Shown piece after piece: positions 49,512 to 63,897 of a stretch of 64,000 nt of DNA. The translations under genes were made by a program, and so were the position numbers. The first letter of the stretch is position 1; each line of letters starts with the position of its first letter. Origin of the DNA: Pectinophora gossypiella (taxonomy: Eukaryota > Arthropoda > Insecta > Lepidoptera > Gelechiidae); assembly GCF_024362695.1 (NCBI RefSeq), contig NC_065420.1, forward strand, positions 11,509,420 through 11,573,419, in the 5' to 3' direction. The notes under the pieces are model-generated. The model searched no databases, was not told the DNA's origin, and saw only the letters and a list, made by a program, of their open reading frames with translations.

Positions 49512-49675
49512 GTACTACCAGTGCGTGTCATACGGGTCGCTGCCGACGGAGCGGCATGAGTTCGCGTACTTCCTAGTGAACATGACGCTGATGTACGTCG
49601 CGCCACTCGTGTCCACCCTATACTGCTCCTCTGCCTCACTGCTCGAGATCATACGCCGCGCTAACACCGCCAATG
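49512..49675 (+). CDS. GPCR exon 4, redundant copy
   Basis: Base-identical to 18795-18958 including both splice sites. No exon 1-3 counterpart precedes it on this side of the gap, so on its own it would encode a receptor lacking TM1-TM4. Best read as the same locus assembled twice. Confidence 0.8.
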
Positions 49676-51366
49676 GTAAGACAACTGAGACAAAGTCACA
49701 GACACGTGTCGCCAATATGATTACAGTGTAACAGAATTTGAATTTCGAACTAGATACTTTATTGTTTTGTTTTGACGTGAACTATGATGAATTTGAATTC
49801 AGAACTAAACATTTTAAATTTGTTGTTTTGTTTTGATGTGAACAATAAAATACTAGTTCTGAATTCAAATTTTGATACACGATAAATCTAATAATAGGGT
49901 CGTGTACTAGGATCAAAATAATTATAAAATTCTGATTACTAAATAAAGACAGATCTACAACTAAAGAAAATCATTTCCTTTCTTCTATTTAACTTATTTT
50001 TTAATTTTAATTAAGAAAAACGTAACAGTAAGTTCGACATTTTATCACGTGTTTCTATGACGTCACAGCGTGCGTTTTCATACATATTCCATAGTAGGTA
50101 ATTTCGCGTTTTGACGTTTAGTAAAAAGTAACTGATTTAACTAGTTGGAAACTAGCCTATTGATAAACATGGAAATTAACATTCGTTTGTATTCAATTTT
50201 AATAAATTGGTCACGAACAGACGAGGGAGGGAGGAAAAGCGAAAGTGCGGGTTGAGACCCGATATAGGATAGAGATCTCCGAGGTAGAGGGAGATAGAGT
50301 AGAGTGGAGTCGGAGTATAGGCGAAATCAACTCAGAGAATGTTAGTCAGTAACGACACCAGTTGATAATAACCGGTAATAACCGGTTGCTCTAATATAAT
50401 GCAGATAATATCGAATTCAATGTTCCTAAAATAGCAGGTTGGATGAACTTCCGCAATGAAAATGTCATGATACGAATATTAGCATTGGGTATAAGTACTA
50501 CTCTATTTATGTCTGGATATCATTAGCACAACTACGTACGAGTGACGTAGAGAAGATTTGCTCGTTCAGATTTATAAATTATCTCAATGCAAACAGGGCT
50601 TAAACCGGGTCACAATTCGGGCACTCAAATATTAAATAGTTTGCATGAGAACATCCGTTTCGAACCAAAAAAAAAGTAAGTAAATTAAAAATAAACTTAA
50701 TACTCTGAATCCTAGCCGATGTTTGTTACTCTTAAAAAAATATTGTGATACAAATTAGGAATTACTAATTCCTGCAGACAAACTGTTTAAAAACAGTCTT
50801 GGCATTGCTAAATTGTATTTAGAACTAAGATGGCCGACTTTGCTAACTGACGTATCTGTGTTTTTTTTTTTTGCTAAAGTGATTTGTGTCTTTTTGACAA
50901 TTGGGTAGTTTCGTAAGTCAAAAATTTATTATGAAATTCTGATTACTAAATAAAGACAGATCTAATGGTGACAAAAAACGTTTTTTTTCTTACTATTTAA
51001 CTTATTTATGAATTAAACAAATAATAATAATAAGTGCGACATTTTGTCACGATTTTCTATGACGTCACATGTTGCTGTTTCATACAATTTCCATAGTAAT
51101 TTCGTGTTATAATGTTTAGTAAAAAGTAACTGATTTGACTAGCTGGAAACTACCTGCAAAAGGTGAAAATCAGTTTCGCCAAAAATTGCAGATGCGTCGG
51201 TTCGCGGCATCAGCGACGGTATAAACTCAAGACTATATCCCAATGGGGTAGTCAGAGGTACATCCATCGTAATATAATCTAAGTACCTACACCTCAGCGA
51301 GCTTTGAAGATTCAATAAATACTTAATAGATCTATAGAAATAACATAGCGATGATGATGATTCCAG

Positions 51367-51490
51367 ACAAGATGCGCCGTAGTGGTGTGGGCATCCTGGG
51401 TAGAGCGCGGGCGCGGACCTTGAAGATGACGGTCACCATCGTGCTGGTGTTCTTCACCTGCTGGTCACCATACTACTTCTACTGTCTTTG
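51367..51490 (+). CDS. GPCR exon 5, redundant copy
   Basis: Identical to 20650-20773 (TM6 with CWSPYY), with the same flanking introns. Confidence 0.8.
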
Positions 51491-52783
51491 GTAAGTACGA
51501 AAAATATCAAGTGCTTAACAGAGGAAACCCATATAAGGCACTTTGAGACTTTCCACGTTTATTTTCCTTTCACACCATGCGGGCTTGGTTGTGAATAAGT
51601 AAGTGGTTTGAATAAGCGACGAATAACGAAAAAAAAATACCGCAAGGGTCTTGGTTATTTTTTAGTCATTACATTTTACCCAAGATCCTTTTGTCTCATA
51701 TTTCAGTTGCCTGCCCTGCCCTCAAAACTATTCTAAAACCTGTGCACACCCCTGGGAAAAACTGTCCGTGTGACAAAATCATCGTAACTCATTGTGAATT
51801 TCAATTCGTACTTAATTAAGTACCTATTTTTTTGAGATTTTAATTCTTATTTGATTAAAATTTGAAAATAAGATACTTAAGTAATTAAAATTCGAAAATA
51901 AGTCAAAAAGAAAAACAACATTGATTTTTGATCATATTAGATTAGCTATAGCTTCTTTTTCTAGATTAGCGTTTATAATTTATCTTTGACCCAGTGAAAT
52001 ACCTATTAGGTAAATTGGTTAAAGTTTTGTACCGGGAGCCCTAAGCTTTCCCCATTTGCCCGACCAAGTTTGTAAATCTAAAACAAGTCACAATAAAAAA
52101 GAAGATCGGGACACAATTTTTAGAAAAACTATCGACAAAGCGAGCTTAGGAAACCAGACATTACTCCCAGCTCGGATCTCCCAAAAGCGGCAATTCCCAA
52201 ACCCATTTCACACTTCAGGAACCAAACAGCGGCGGCGTTTATTTCATTCCACACGGTTGTGAAGTGACAAGAAATCGGGTAGATCCCTTAGTGGCCCTGA
52301 AATTGTTTCTGATAGACTGTTCATATTAAGGGGCTTTGAATTGTTTATTTTTTATTCGTTCATATACTTAACATATACGTATATTTTTTAATTTACTCAG
52401 ATGATAATCAGTGATCCCACAAAATGCTTTTAAAGTATAGAAGCGGATGGTAATAAAAATCACATGGTTTCCAGGATTTGTGCCAATGACACACCCCGGA
52501 CACCTCATACAAAACACCTCGTTTTACACGGACACTACACATTGACATTATCGTACACGTGCATCTGTGTGTGTGACGTCGTAACGAACCTATAGACGAA
52601 TACTTCTTCTATTGTGTGGGTTGTGAGGTGGATTATCAAGCTCATCAATTCTGTTCAGGGTTATTAATGACCCGCCGAAGGCCCCTTGCATGTAACGGCT
52701 ACGTACTTACATCGGTAAATAGTACGGCTTAAGTTGCCTTCCGAAGCACGGGCGAACGACTGCTGATTTTATTTATTTTCCAG

Positions 52784-52928
52784 GTATTGGATAGATAAGG
52801 ACTCTCTGAAGAAACTGGACCCGGCCATCCAGAAGGGCATGTGGCTGTTCTCGTGCACCAACTCCTGCGCCAATCCCATCGTCTACGGCGTGTTCAACAG
52901 GAACCGCTGGACGTGGCATCGTAGCGCC
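52784..52928 (+). CDS. GPCR exon 6, redundant copy
   Basis: Identical to 22068-22212 (TM7 with NPIVY), preceded by the same SINE half at 52601-52756. Confidence 0.8.
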
Positions 52929-53249
52929 GTAAGTTTCACTATATTTTTCTTCGCAGCCACGCATTTTCACACACGCACGCATTTACACGCACACGCAGGC
53001 ACGCATGCACGCATGGCACGCACACAATCGCAAGCACACGCAACGCTCTTATAGTAAAAATCACGAGAGAAATAAATTTTGACGTTTTCTTAATGTCATA
53101 GTTAGTTATAAGGTTTAATTTTCCTTACTGATTTCTATTTACTGTGGGTCTGACTACTGTCAAAATGGACTAGTCTCGCGATTTTTACTTTTTTACTCGT
53201 TGTAATTTATCTTGATCTTGGAAGCTAAAATATGTAACTTAATTCCCAG

Positions 53250-53456
53250 ACGACCCGATGTCGCGGCGGCAGCATGCGGCGCGGCTCCCGTTTACCATAC
53301 GGAGAATCCATGGAAATATCAGCGGCAACCCTAGCGCGGGCGCGTAGCTCAGTGATCAGCGAGCGACAAAGCCGCAGAGACTCTGCCTACGCCTCCAACG
53401 GCTCCCAGAAGCACTATCACAACAACAACAACACCTTCTCAAATGGCATGGTGTAG
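53250..53456 (+). CDS. GPCR exon 7, redundant copy
   Basis: Identical to 22534-22740, including the stop codon and 3' flank. Confidence 0.8.
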   Translation, partial: TTRCRGGSMRRGSRLPYGESMEISAATLARARSSVISERQSRRDSAYASNGSQKHYHNNNNTFSNGMV

Positions 53457-53975
53457 CGGAGGGCACGTCGCCGGCGCCGGTGCAAGCACAATTTCACTGA
53501 TCACGACGCTATATTCGAACACGAAATCTTATAGTAACGACAGTGACCTGTTTAATCTTCAAATTAGTGGATCCTGTTAAAACGGGATAGCGCTATACGG
53601 ATATACTAGTGAACCAGTGAAACGACTCTCAAGTGAAGTGACAAATGACAAAAATACGTTTTTATATTCAGGCAAGTTGTAAATATAACTTTACAGTGAG
53701 TTATAAAAGCGATGTTATATGTGAATATAGCTTTGTAGATATTAAGAGTCTAATGCTTGTGTGATTCGAATTGTTGAGAGCATAACTTTTTAAATTATCA
53801 CTCCTCTTCACTTCTCGAACCTTACGCTTTATGTCAACAAAGAGGAGAATGTACAGCGCCCTACTGTAAGGCAGTACTTAGTGTCAGTAGGTAAAATGAA
53901 GTTCGAAGTAAGAATAATTGACAGAAAGCATAGTAAATAGCGTCATGCCTCAATTTTTTACAACTCCAACCGCGA

Positions 53976-54231
53976 GCTCCATTCCATCTACGGACAACTG
54001 GACGTCGCGTCGGCGGGCATATCATTCTTATCTTCTTCCTTTCTGATGCGAACAGCAAAGGACTGGAACTGTCTGCCGTCGTCTGTTTTTCCGACTCGTT
54101 ATAATCTGGGAGTCTTCAAGGCTAGAGTGAATAGGCATTTGCTATATAAGCGTGATCCACCCTAGACCACATAGTCACTTACCATCAGGTGAGATTGTGG
54201 TCAAACGCGAGCCTATTATATTAAAAAAAAA
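53976..54231 (+). mobile_element. LINE ORF2 C-terminal remnant, second copy
   Basis: Repeats 23260-23515, with the ORF stop at 54163-54165. Confidence 0.6.
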
Positions 54232-54553
54232 GCTAAACGACTTGCGGAATAGATTTGTGTGGAACCAACGCAATCAATCCGCTGTTGGCAACAATTCAAG
54301 AAAAGTGTAGTAATTGATCTGTCCGCGTAGCCGCTGGTCGCATGTCGTCCTGTAGACGTACTATAATAAGTATGATTAAAATATGTCAGAATCTCTTATA
54401 AACATATAAGGTACCTAAATGTGCAAAGGAAGCTTTAAAATAGTTTTGAGACATATCTGGGATGTATAGAGTAAGAAGTCAGTCAGTTCGTAAAGTTTGT
54501 GCCATGCCTTTTTCTAGATTAGCGTCAAAATGGCGGAACCACAATTTAACGTG

Positions 54554-54698
54554 TACGGTCACGAGCATTAATAGTATACACTTTGGTACCATGTCACATT
54601 AACTTTCTTGACGAATTCAACTATAAGTCTCACTAAATGTCAAATATGTTAGTGCGACAGAGTCCTAAAGTGGGTACATTATATTGCTCATGACTGTA
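54554..54698. mobile_element. ~145-bp MITE, second copy of 23838-23982
   Basis: Same termini and nesting as the first copy. Confidence 0.65.
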
Positions 54699-54946
54699 TA
54701 TCTTTTAAATAAGAAAGGTACTTACTAGATTTTTTCGTTTTTGGGTACCGAATAGTACTTAAAGAGTACTAAATCTAACAATATCGAATTTTAACATTAA
54801 ACTATTGGTCCCGCCATTTTGACGCTAAATTTTCTAGACTAATGCCGTTTGCAGACCTAGACCTAAGCTAAGTTACCTTAAGCTTAATATTAAACCATTT
54901 ATTTCAGGCTACGAAAGCCACAATACAATACAATCAATATCAATAA

Positions 54947-55256
54947 CGGCCTCCGTGGCCCAGTGGTTTGAGCGTTGGGCTCACGATCCGGAGGTTCCGG
55001 GTTCAAATCCCGGTGGAGACACATCACGAAAATAACTTTGTGATCGCTAGTTTGGTTGTAGGACATTACAGGCTGATCACCTGATCGTCCGAAAGTAAGA
55101 TGATCCGTGCTTCGGAAGGCACGTTAAGCCGTTAGTCCCGGTTACTACTTACTGATGTAAGTTAGTACTTAGTCGTTACATGACCCATTTCAGGGGCCTT
55201 CGGCAGGTCAGTAGTAACCCTGACACCACCTCACAACCCACACGATAGAAGAAGAA
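54947..55256 (+). mobile_element. tRNA-derived SINE, second copy of 24231-24540
   Basis: Same A and B boxes, body and tail at an offset of 30,716. Confidence 0.78.
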
Positions 55257-55376
55257 TCTTACCTTAGCCCTTGGTCTGCCACCGGCTTAATAGATGTTGA
55301 ATGTTAAACTGCGACATTCCTATAATGTGACATTAGCATAAGATTGTGATGGCTGGGAATTATTCTAGGGAAACTA

Positions 55377-55990
55377 GGGGCCGGGTTTCCACTGACGCGG
55401 AGATGGGCGGAGAAGAGCGGAGATTTGACCAATCACAGCGTTCGAGAGAGCGAAAAACGAAGACGCTCTGTTACTCTCTCCCTCACGGTGATTGGTCCAT
55501 TCCTGCACATCTCCACTCATCTCCGCACAGCTCCGCGTCAATGGAAACGCAGCCTTAGGCAAGTTGCAAACGATTACGATAACCGACAGTTTTTTCTCGA
55601 CGTGACTTATCGTACATTTACGCATGTCGGAAGTAAATGACAGTGTAATCGATTAAAATGTATATAAAATAAAATTAAAAATTACTGTCTGTTTTTAATC
55701 GTTAGCAACTTGCCTAAGTTTGGAGACTTTTGTTCATATGTTCGCGTAGTTAATACGGGTCCAGTACAGGGTTTTAGTGACATCATAAGGAATACTTTGA
55801 GGGATGATTCAGACCATGATTCTGAGTTGATATTAAGTAGAATTTTCCGTCGCAAAAGTATGGATCTGAAAATAATTTAAAAAAACACAAATATAGTCAT
55901 GACTTTTCCGAAAGGAAATTCCACTGGATATTAACACAGAATCATGGTCTGAATTAGCCCCCAGTATTCGTTCGACGTCACGACAGCCAT
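55377..55990. mobile_element. Three consecutive foldback/TIR elements, second copy
   Basis: Repeats 24661-24842, 24839-25000 and 25046-25275. The last element here has several single-base changes, e.g. 'ttaacacagaatcatgg' where the family reads 'aactcagaatcatgg'. Confidence 0.7.
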
Positions 55991-57238
55991 GTATACAATC
56001 CCGCGCATGCGCACCGTCGCAAGTTTGGGTTTGGAAGTGTTTTAAAACGTTGCAGCTATATGGTACAAAATTATATCCAAAAAGACTAAAACCTTATCGT
56101 AATTACTACGAAGCTACTACTACTAAAAATACTATTAGGGCTTCGTATCAGAAGTAGCTGCAAAGAATCTCTGATTATTTGTAGCTCTACCCCACCCCAT
56201 TAGGGATTGTGGACGCGATTTATGGCGTATTAAAGAACCTAGACTATTTCCTAGCCTCATGTAGTTAAATAATTTTAAACTAGAATACTCATTATTTTTC
56301 CATTTTGTGAAAATCGTCATTCCAAAGTTATTACGAATATTTATACCTATATATTTTATTGTAAATAAGACTGACAGACGAATGTCCGCATATTAGGTAT
56401 TTTGATACCAATCACTCTTGTAGCCGTAGTATGCCATCCGCGTAACGAACGCGAATCAATTTTTTTTTTGCCGTGACTTATTGTAGATTTGCCGCAGATG
56501 GCATTAACTACTTGGCCGGACAAATGGGGAGCGCTGAAGGCTCTCACCCGGTACAACGTTTCAGACAACAGCCTGAGGGTGCCCAGTTGGGCGCGAACCT
56601 CGGCTCAGGGCGTCGTCTGAGAGAAAAATATTTGAAAGAATTAATCAATTAATCAGAGCGAATCAATAAATGAACTAATAAAATTTGTTAGAAAACAACC
56701 TAGTCAAATGAAGTAAATACTTTTTTACGAAATACTGTCTTTGTGTATGAGTATACAAAATGACGTCATCAATAAACGATGTCGACACGTCATACTCATT
56801 GTTATTTAATAGTTCCTTAAAAGAAGAATTATTTTTGAACGTATTAGCCTGGCTTCTATAACTTATCTTTGACCCAGAAGGCTCATTTATTAAGTTGCGT
56901 GCATTTCGTGCCAGCATGCCACGGCTACTGTTGTTTATTTGCAAGAGGTTTTTTTTGTTACTTATCAATTCATCGCTGACGTCGCTAACTGACGTATCAG
57001 ATTTTTGGGCGAATCTGATTTGCACCTTCTGCACCTGTCAATGAGACACAAATTATTTTTTCCAAAAAATGCAAGTACTTACGTCATTTTGCAAAGTCAG
57101 CAACGAATTTATGAATTTCTTTATACATAATTATTGAGTCGTATAAGTTGGTTTATTTTAATTTAATTAGTTTAAAATCGCGTGTCCATTATGGGTTACC
57201 TCTTTTGTATTTTAGCTAATCTTTATTTGTGTTAAGAA

Positions 57239-57604
57239 TGGCCCCGATTCCTGCAGACACCTGCTAATTTTACATTGTTATATCTGTCATTTTCTTATCC
57301 GCCGCAAAGCAAAGGGATGGGTCATTGACAGCTCCCAATTTTAGGAAGAATGAGTAAATGAATGAACAACCCGGGCGAATCAAAAAGGTATCTCGCTGGT
57401 ATGCAAACTGTTTGACGTGTGCTGTCAACATAATTCTGTCGGTTTGGCCAATGTAAATTTTTAGACGGTTGTTTTAGATTGGTGCTTAAAATTGACGTGT
57501 GTTCCATAAATTTTATGCTTGTCGATTAGTCCCTTTCGTTTTCGGCGGATAAGAAAATGACAGATATAACTTAAAATAAAATTAGATGGTGTTTAAAGGA
57601 ATTA
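57239..57604. mobile_element. MITE, second copy of 26527-26894
   Basis: Same ends. One A is missing from the run in 'tgtaaatttttag', at the end of the error-rich patch. Confidence 0.6.
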
Positions 57605-57804
57605 ACACTAATAAAACGGTAAATCTCCGCCCCGCACCCATTCGTATCAAGTGCCAACCTCACCCCCTCTGGGTGTTACTTTAATCTTAAATGGCTGTAA
57701 GCCTCTAAGGAGTAACAGGGAGCGCTGTGGTATTTGTCTCAGTCGCACTTACGTGGTAAGAATTAGATTTTTGTTTGGAGTGTCCGGGGTGTGACAATAC
57801 ATAG

Positions 57805-57953
57805 GTACGGTCACGAGCATTAATATGTATACACTTTGGTACCATGCCACATTAACTTTTTTGACAAATTGAACTGTAAGTCTCACTAAAAATCAAATAT
57901 GTTAGTGCGACAGATTCCTAAAGTGGGTACATTATATTGCTCATGACTGTACA
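57805..57953. mobile_element. ~148-bp MITE, second copy of 27095-27243
   Basis: Identical termini and interior. Confidence 0.65.
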
Positions 57954-58661
57954 GGTACGTAATACAAATGAATAACTTTCCAGGCTACGTTACCAAAAAT
58001 AATGTAGATGACGCTGTCGAGATTTAACGTGATAATTACCTATTTTCTCATTACTCGGGCTACATAATTATTCAAAAATATAATGTAAAGGCAGAGGCAT
58101 ATATATAAAAAAAAAGTTGCTTAACATCTGGATCAGATACGTGTAGAATTATGTACAGAATAGTAATGGGTGGAAGGTTTAATCGTGCCTGGGTGTAATA
58201 AAAAGGGTCATCATTCGTACCCAAAAACAAAGATAAAAGATGCATGTCTGTTATCCATGAAATTAGAATGTTAAACGAAGAAAACTCTTTGCAGCGCCAT
58301 CTCTATTGTTACGTAAATTTTAATTATGAAGAAACTGTTAAATTATCTTTTATGGTTGTCAAAACATCTACAGAATATGAAAATATGCATCAATAAAAAG
58401 CTCGAAGTCGAGTTAAGTCAAAGGGTGGCCATTTTTAATTTACAATCGACAGGTTCCCGATGACACGCGGTTTTATATAGCATACCTTGGCTGTGAGGCG
58501 ATAAGCTCAGTGAATGCAAAGAAAAATACTTTTATACCAAATTTTACTATTAATTTGTGAGTTTAATTATGTTTTTCAATAAAAGAATCAAATAATTGTT
58601 TCTTGTTTACTTCTCTGTGTAACTAAGTATATTATATCTTCACCAGTTTTTATTACAAACT

Positions 58662-59034
58662 GGGGGGTTAAAAAGGCCACATCGAAACAATTAATTTATA
58701 AAGCAATATTGCAATTTGACATTTGCACATATAAAAGTTATGTGCGTAATGTCAATAAATCTCAAATAGTCAATATTGCTTCTTTAGATGAATTGATTCA
58801 ATGTGGCCTTTTTAATTCCCCCGGGGGTCTAAAAGTAAGTGAGCATATAAAAATAAGTGCGCATATTTCAAATAGCAATATTGCTTCTTTAGATGAAATG
58901 CTTCAATGTGGCCTTTTTAACCCCCCTGGGGGTCTAAAAGTAAGTGCGCGTATAAAAGTAAGTGCGCAAATGTCAAATAGCAATATTGCTTCTTCAGATG
59001 AATTGATGCAATGTGGCCTTTTTAAACCCACCTA
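58662..59034. mobile_element. Tandem hairpin MITE arms, second copy of 27952-28324
   Basis: Identical unit order. The 108-codon frame is again repeat-derived. Confidence 0.72.
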
Positions 59035-59361
59035 GGTCACAAAAACCGAACCAATGTATTATTAGGTGAGGATCATTATAGATCCAAAAAAATAAGACAT
59101 GTAGACACAATAAGTCTTTATTAAAATAATTAACATCCAACTATATCCATTTATAGAGAAATATTTAGAAGTTTCAGTAAAATGAGCTTCGTAATTGTAC
59201 TTATTGTTAATATACATTTGGTCAGATTTGGAATAAATTGTGCTTCAGTTTAAGATTTATTTTATTTTGGACAGGACAGATACAAAGAATATAAGAATAC
59301 TGACTTGATTTATTATTGTGATAAATATTGTCATATTATGTACCTAGGTGGTTATTCAAGA

Positions 59362-62300
59362 CACTTTTTACCGGGTTCTTACCGCGCTTAATCAGGAATA
59401 TGATTTGGGAACTTTCTCAGTAGTAAAAAGACGAAAAACTTAAGTAATAAGAGCTTTATTACCTAACTTTTAGGCAGATAAAACTAGAGTACAAGAATTA
59501 ACAATTTGAAAAAGTAAAGTAGCCAGTGTTCTTAATATTAAAGAGATTTTACAACGGGACATTCCCATACAGGGAAGATTCCCGGGAACGGCATATCACT
59601 AAATATGACACTTTCAACAATTTCAAAATATCGGGAGTCTCACATCCCTGATTTAAGGCGGTAAGAACCCAGTAAAAATTGTTTTAATGATAATAATAAC
59701 CGCATAAACCACAAACAGCGTATACTAGATATGTAATGGGGATATTTCGATATATTTTTACCCTGATACGTAATCCTAATAATTTCTGGTTTAATGAAAA
59801 TAACATGCAAACGCTCTTTGTTCCGGAAATGTAGGTCCTAGGCGCCTACACTAACACAACAAGCATTTTAACACATAATACATAGCCTTACTGATATAGC
59901 TTGACTGTTCATATTGTCAGTTCTTGTTGTTATAAGAATCTGGGGATCTAAAAGGCTACATTGACGCAATTCATCTGAAAAGCAAAACTGTAGTTTGACG
60001 TAAGTGCGCAATGTCAACAAATGTCAAATAACAATATCGCTTTTTAAGATAAATTGCTTGAATGTGGCCTTTTTAGACATGTTCGATAGAGTCATCAATA
60101 TACCTAGGTCGGAAATTCTGTGGCATATTTACCTAAACTCGGTGGTAGTCCATTCATTCGGAAAAGCGAATTTGTTACTATTTCGAAACTATATGGCGTT
60201 AATAACGCATTTAAGCAACGTTAATAAAATATTATGAAATGTATTTATTATATTATTGTTCTGACAATTAATAACATTGTTGCTACTTTTATGAACTCAA
60301 GTAAAACAATGAACAGTAATATCAACTCTAATTATGTACTACTGTCCAGTTTAGGTACATATGCTACCGAATTTCGGACCAATAGTCATTCAAGCTTTGA
60401 AATATATCTTTTAGATTTGGAGCATTCCCACGTGGGCATGGAGGACATTACAGGTACTATAATGCTCGCATATATCACTTTCAATAGGTACTCAACGCAA
60501 TAGTTCCCCAACGGCTCATATACGTAACCGCACAGAAGAATATAGGTACCCCAATGTAACACATGCGGACTAGAGCTATCATAAATACTATCTCTACATA
60601 AACACGAATACATTATATTAACTCTTAATAAAACGTTTATAAATATTAAAATCTTTTATCAAGACGAATATCCATCAAAATGTTAGGCCTAACATTCACT
60701 TAACAATAATAATATTTGGCTAGGCCAACATCGGCCGACGTTACGTTATACTATTTCGGAAAAACTAACATATACATTGTCCTCCACTCATAAACAAGTT
60801 ACATAAATAAACAACAAACTTTTTAAATCGTTTGTAACGATCGAAATAAAACCATTTAGTATTTTAAAACGTTTTAAAACACTTTAGTGTTCACTGAATC
60901 CACTCAATCTTCAATTGGAATGCAATAACTCAACAAAATTATAGTTACTTATACAAACGTTCATACAAATCATCTACTTAATGAAACTATGGCACAATTC
61001 CCATGTTTATACATAAAATAGATTGAACGAACATCAACTACGTTTATATACATCCATACAAAAATAGATGGAGAGTTGTTTTGGTTTTAAGGATTTCATG
61101 TTGTCATAAATCTCAAATACAAACTGCAGTATCAAAATGCGATAATGCACAGACAGGAGCCTTACACAAGTTGTAAAGGATTATGACAATAGAATAGATA
61201 ATGACAGTAATCAAAATATATGAGATTGACATATCATCTTATTTTATCACTGTTACTGTCAATTTGGTAGTTTCCTAGGTCAATGATTAATTATGAAATT
61301 GGGATTATTAAATAAAGACAGATATAAAGGTGACAATAAACGTTAACTTATTTAAGAATTTTAATAAAGAAAAATGTAATACTAAGTGCGACATTTTATC
61401 ACGTTTTTCTATGACAGGTTGGTTTTTCATAAAAATTTCAAAGTCATCTCGTGTTTTGACGTATATTAAAAAGTAACTGATTTGACTAGTTGGAAACTAC
61501 CCTATTATTGTTTGCAACTTGGTAATCCCCCAGCTGTCACGGGACGGCAACCGCGGTGCAATTATATCGAGGGCTTTAACCAATACGACGACGAGGAATA
61601 ATACGACGTAGATAACATTCGCTGTGTTCATTGGTCGAAACTACTCGAAACCCTCGATGTAACTCGCACCGCGCACTGTTTCTGCGTAGAAAAAGCAGGA
61701 TAGCAATATGACGTCACGTGACGTCCAGCATACAAGTTTGTCAAAGCTGCCCACCTCATTCAACCAAAATATCCACATGATATACAATGGACAAACACTA
61801 ATTTATTTAGCAGACAGTGCAACTGAATTGGACTCGCCTTTTATTATTGTATTTACTCGTTCATTCATAAAATACTTTTTTTATTCACAATGGGTATTTT
61901 ACCATTATTGTAAAAGTAAGACCATCTCACATCGCATCGCACGACGCTATCAAATATCGCATGGATATGCTATGTTAGAATTAGAATGCCAGCACTATTA
62001 CGACGACGTTGTCTTCGACATTTCATTATTTCATTAAACTTTCATAGGCATGCTTTGATAATTTATAAAGAGTACGTCTCGTTTGTCTTTTCTTCGGAAA
62101 TCGCACAAATTGCATCGCGTCATGGAGAAGCTCGCTTATATGTTTTATCTATTAGGGTTAGTCCACAATATAATATGTTTGTAGTAAAGGGAGGGGTAAA
62201 AAACGCTACATTGAATCAATTCATCTTAAAAAGCAATATCGCTTTTTTAAATTTGTTGGCATTGCGCACTTACTTTTAATGCGCAATGGCAATATTGCTT

Positions 62301-62720
62301 TTTAGATGCTTCAAAGAAGCCATTTCAAACCCCCAGTTCGTCTAGAGTTGAAGGATTAATTACGTATTTCGTTTTATTAATAGCGCACAGGATGACCAGC
62401 TCAAAATCCGTTCCACGACGTCTCAACATCCGACTACCCACAATGAGCTATGATGACTTATTGAGATATCATGAAAGAGCTTTTAAGTACAGTAGAAGTA
62501 GGTTCATATCGTCTCGCTTGCAATTCCATAGTACTATAATGGCACATTGAGAACACACCGATAGCGTAACCTCTAACAACTTTAAACCAGAGGGGTTAAA
62601 TAGGCCACATTAAAGCAATTCATCTAAAAAAAGCATAAGCGTACTTAGGTACTTTTTAAGCGCTAATGCAACTTCGCTTTTTAGAAAAGAAAACTACAAA
62701 TGCGGCCTCTTTAGACCCCT
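59362..62720. repeat. Second copies of intergenic repeats of 28652-32010
   Basis: Contains the TIR element (59362-59680), hairpin MITEs (59941-60077, 62191-62335, 62590-62720), the dispersed repeat (61286-61505) and the inverted repeat (61540-61680), all at an offset of 30,710. Confidence 0.65.
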
Positions 62721-63296
62721 AGTACACAAATAGCTTCATCATTGACAAAATCTACATTTTAAATATTCTTCCAGTTTCAAAAGTTACGTTTATTCATTCT
62801 TCCATAAATATTTGGCTTAACTCTCTACCATTCTACTTCAAAATCCATCGAAAAATGTATATTAAATAGATTTTTGATTCTAATCTAAATAGCGAATTTA
62901 AATTCAAAACAATGATATGACTATACGGGAGATAATAAAACGATAAAACAGATCAATAAAGAGATATGACATTTTTGTCTCGGGGACATAACAAAAGACT
63001 CCAACGTATCGAAGAATCACAACATAGACGCTATTGCAAATACGTTATTGTCCGGGCACGAAGTAACGCTAACGCTGAATAACGTTATTTGAACACAGAA
63101 CGGTTATAAACCGTTAATGGTCGGACGCTATAGAGCGACAAGGATCGTTTGGCACGACGCCGCTATCGGAACTAACGCCGCATCCTATAAAAACGTCACT
63201 TTTGACAGTTGTTATAAATGGAGAATGGAGATGATGCACACCAGCGCCCTCCCATCAATGTCATCCAAGCGAGATCCTTGTCGACCTATATGTCAT

Positions 63297-63459
63297 TCAA
63301 TGGTCGCCCTTCTCGAGTTCGGTGAGCTCGTGCGCCGGCGCAAGCTCGCGGTCGTTCTGCACGGCGCGCGACTTCTCGATGTCGCCTTGAGACAGTGACG
63401 TCACAATGATGGCGCCCAGCGCGTCGCACACCACGTTGATTGTGGTGCGGAATCGGTCA
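63297..63459 (-). CDS. EAAT: EAAT terminal exon, redundant copy
   Basis: Identical to 32587-32749, with the TGA at 63299-63297 (minus). Confidence 0.82.
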
Positions 63460-63897
63460 CTGAAATTATACAATACATGATAAATATTGAGGTTTAAATA
63501 ACAAAACAAATATCTACCTACCTATTTTAATTTCATTCTCATTTAATCAGTTTATACAACGTTTGTTATAAAGAACTTACACTATGCAGCTGTGTCAATA
63601 TATTCGTGCATTCAGCAACAAATCATAAAATTAAGCAGATCAGACTGTAAAGCTATAATCCCTTGCCTGCTCTGACGGGAAAGTCAAATTAAAAATTTAA
63701 AAGCTACTTTGTCTCTTGAATGAATAAAACGCATTTTTCCCCACTGTTTTTACGTAACCAGAGCTGCAATAAATTAAAAAATGTGTCTGTTTTTACACAG
63801 AATAAGCACCCTTTTCGTGCTGGACAGGTGAAAGATATTAGCATTTTCAGACTTCTTTCTTCTTCTTCAAAATAAAAATTTCAAAGACAACACTCAC

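Noticed and set aside
49512..53456. A second, tandem GPCR paralogue
   Set aside because: Exons, introns and intergenic repeats are near-identical to the first copy and start at an assembly gap, so a redundant assembly of the same locus is far more likely.
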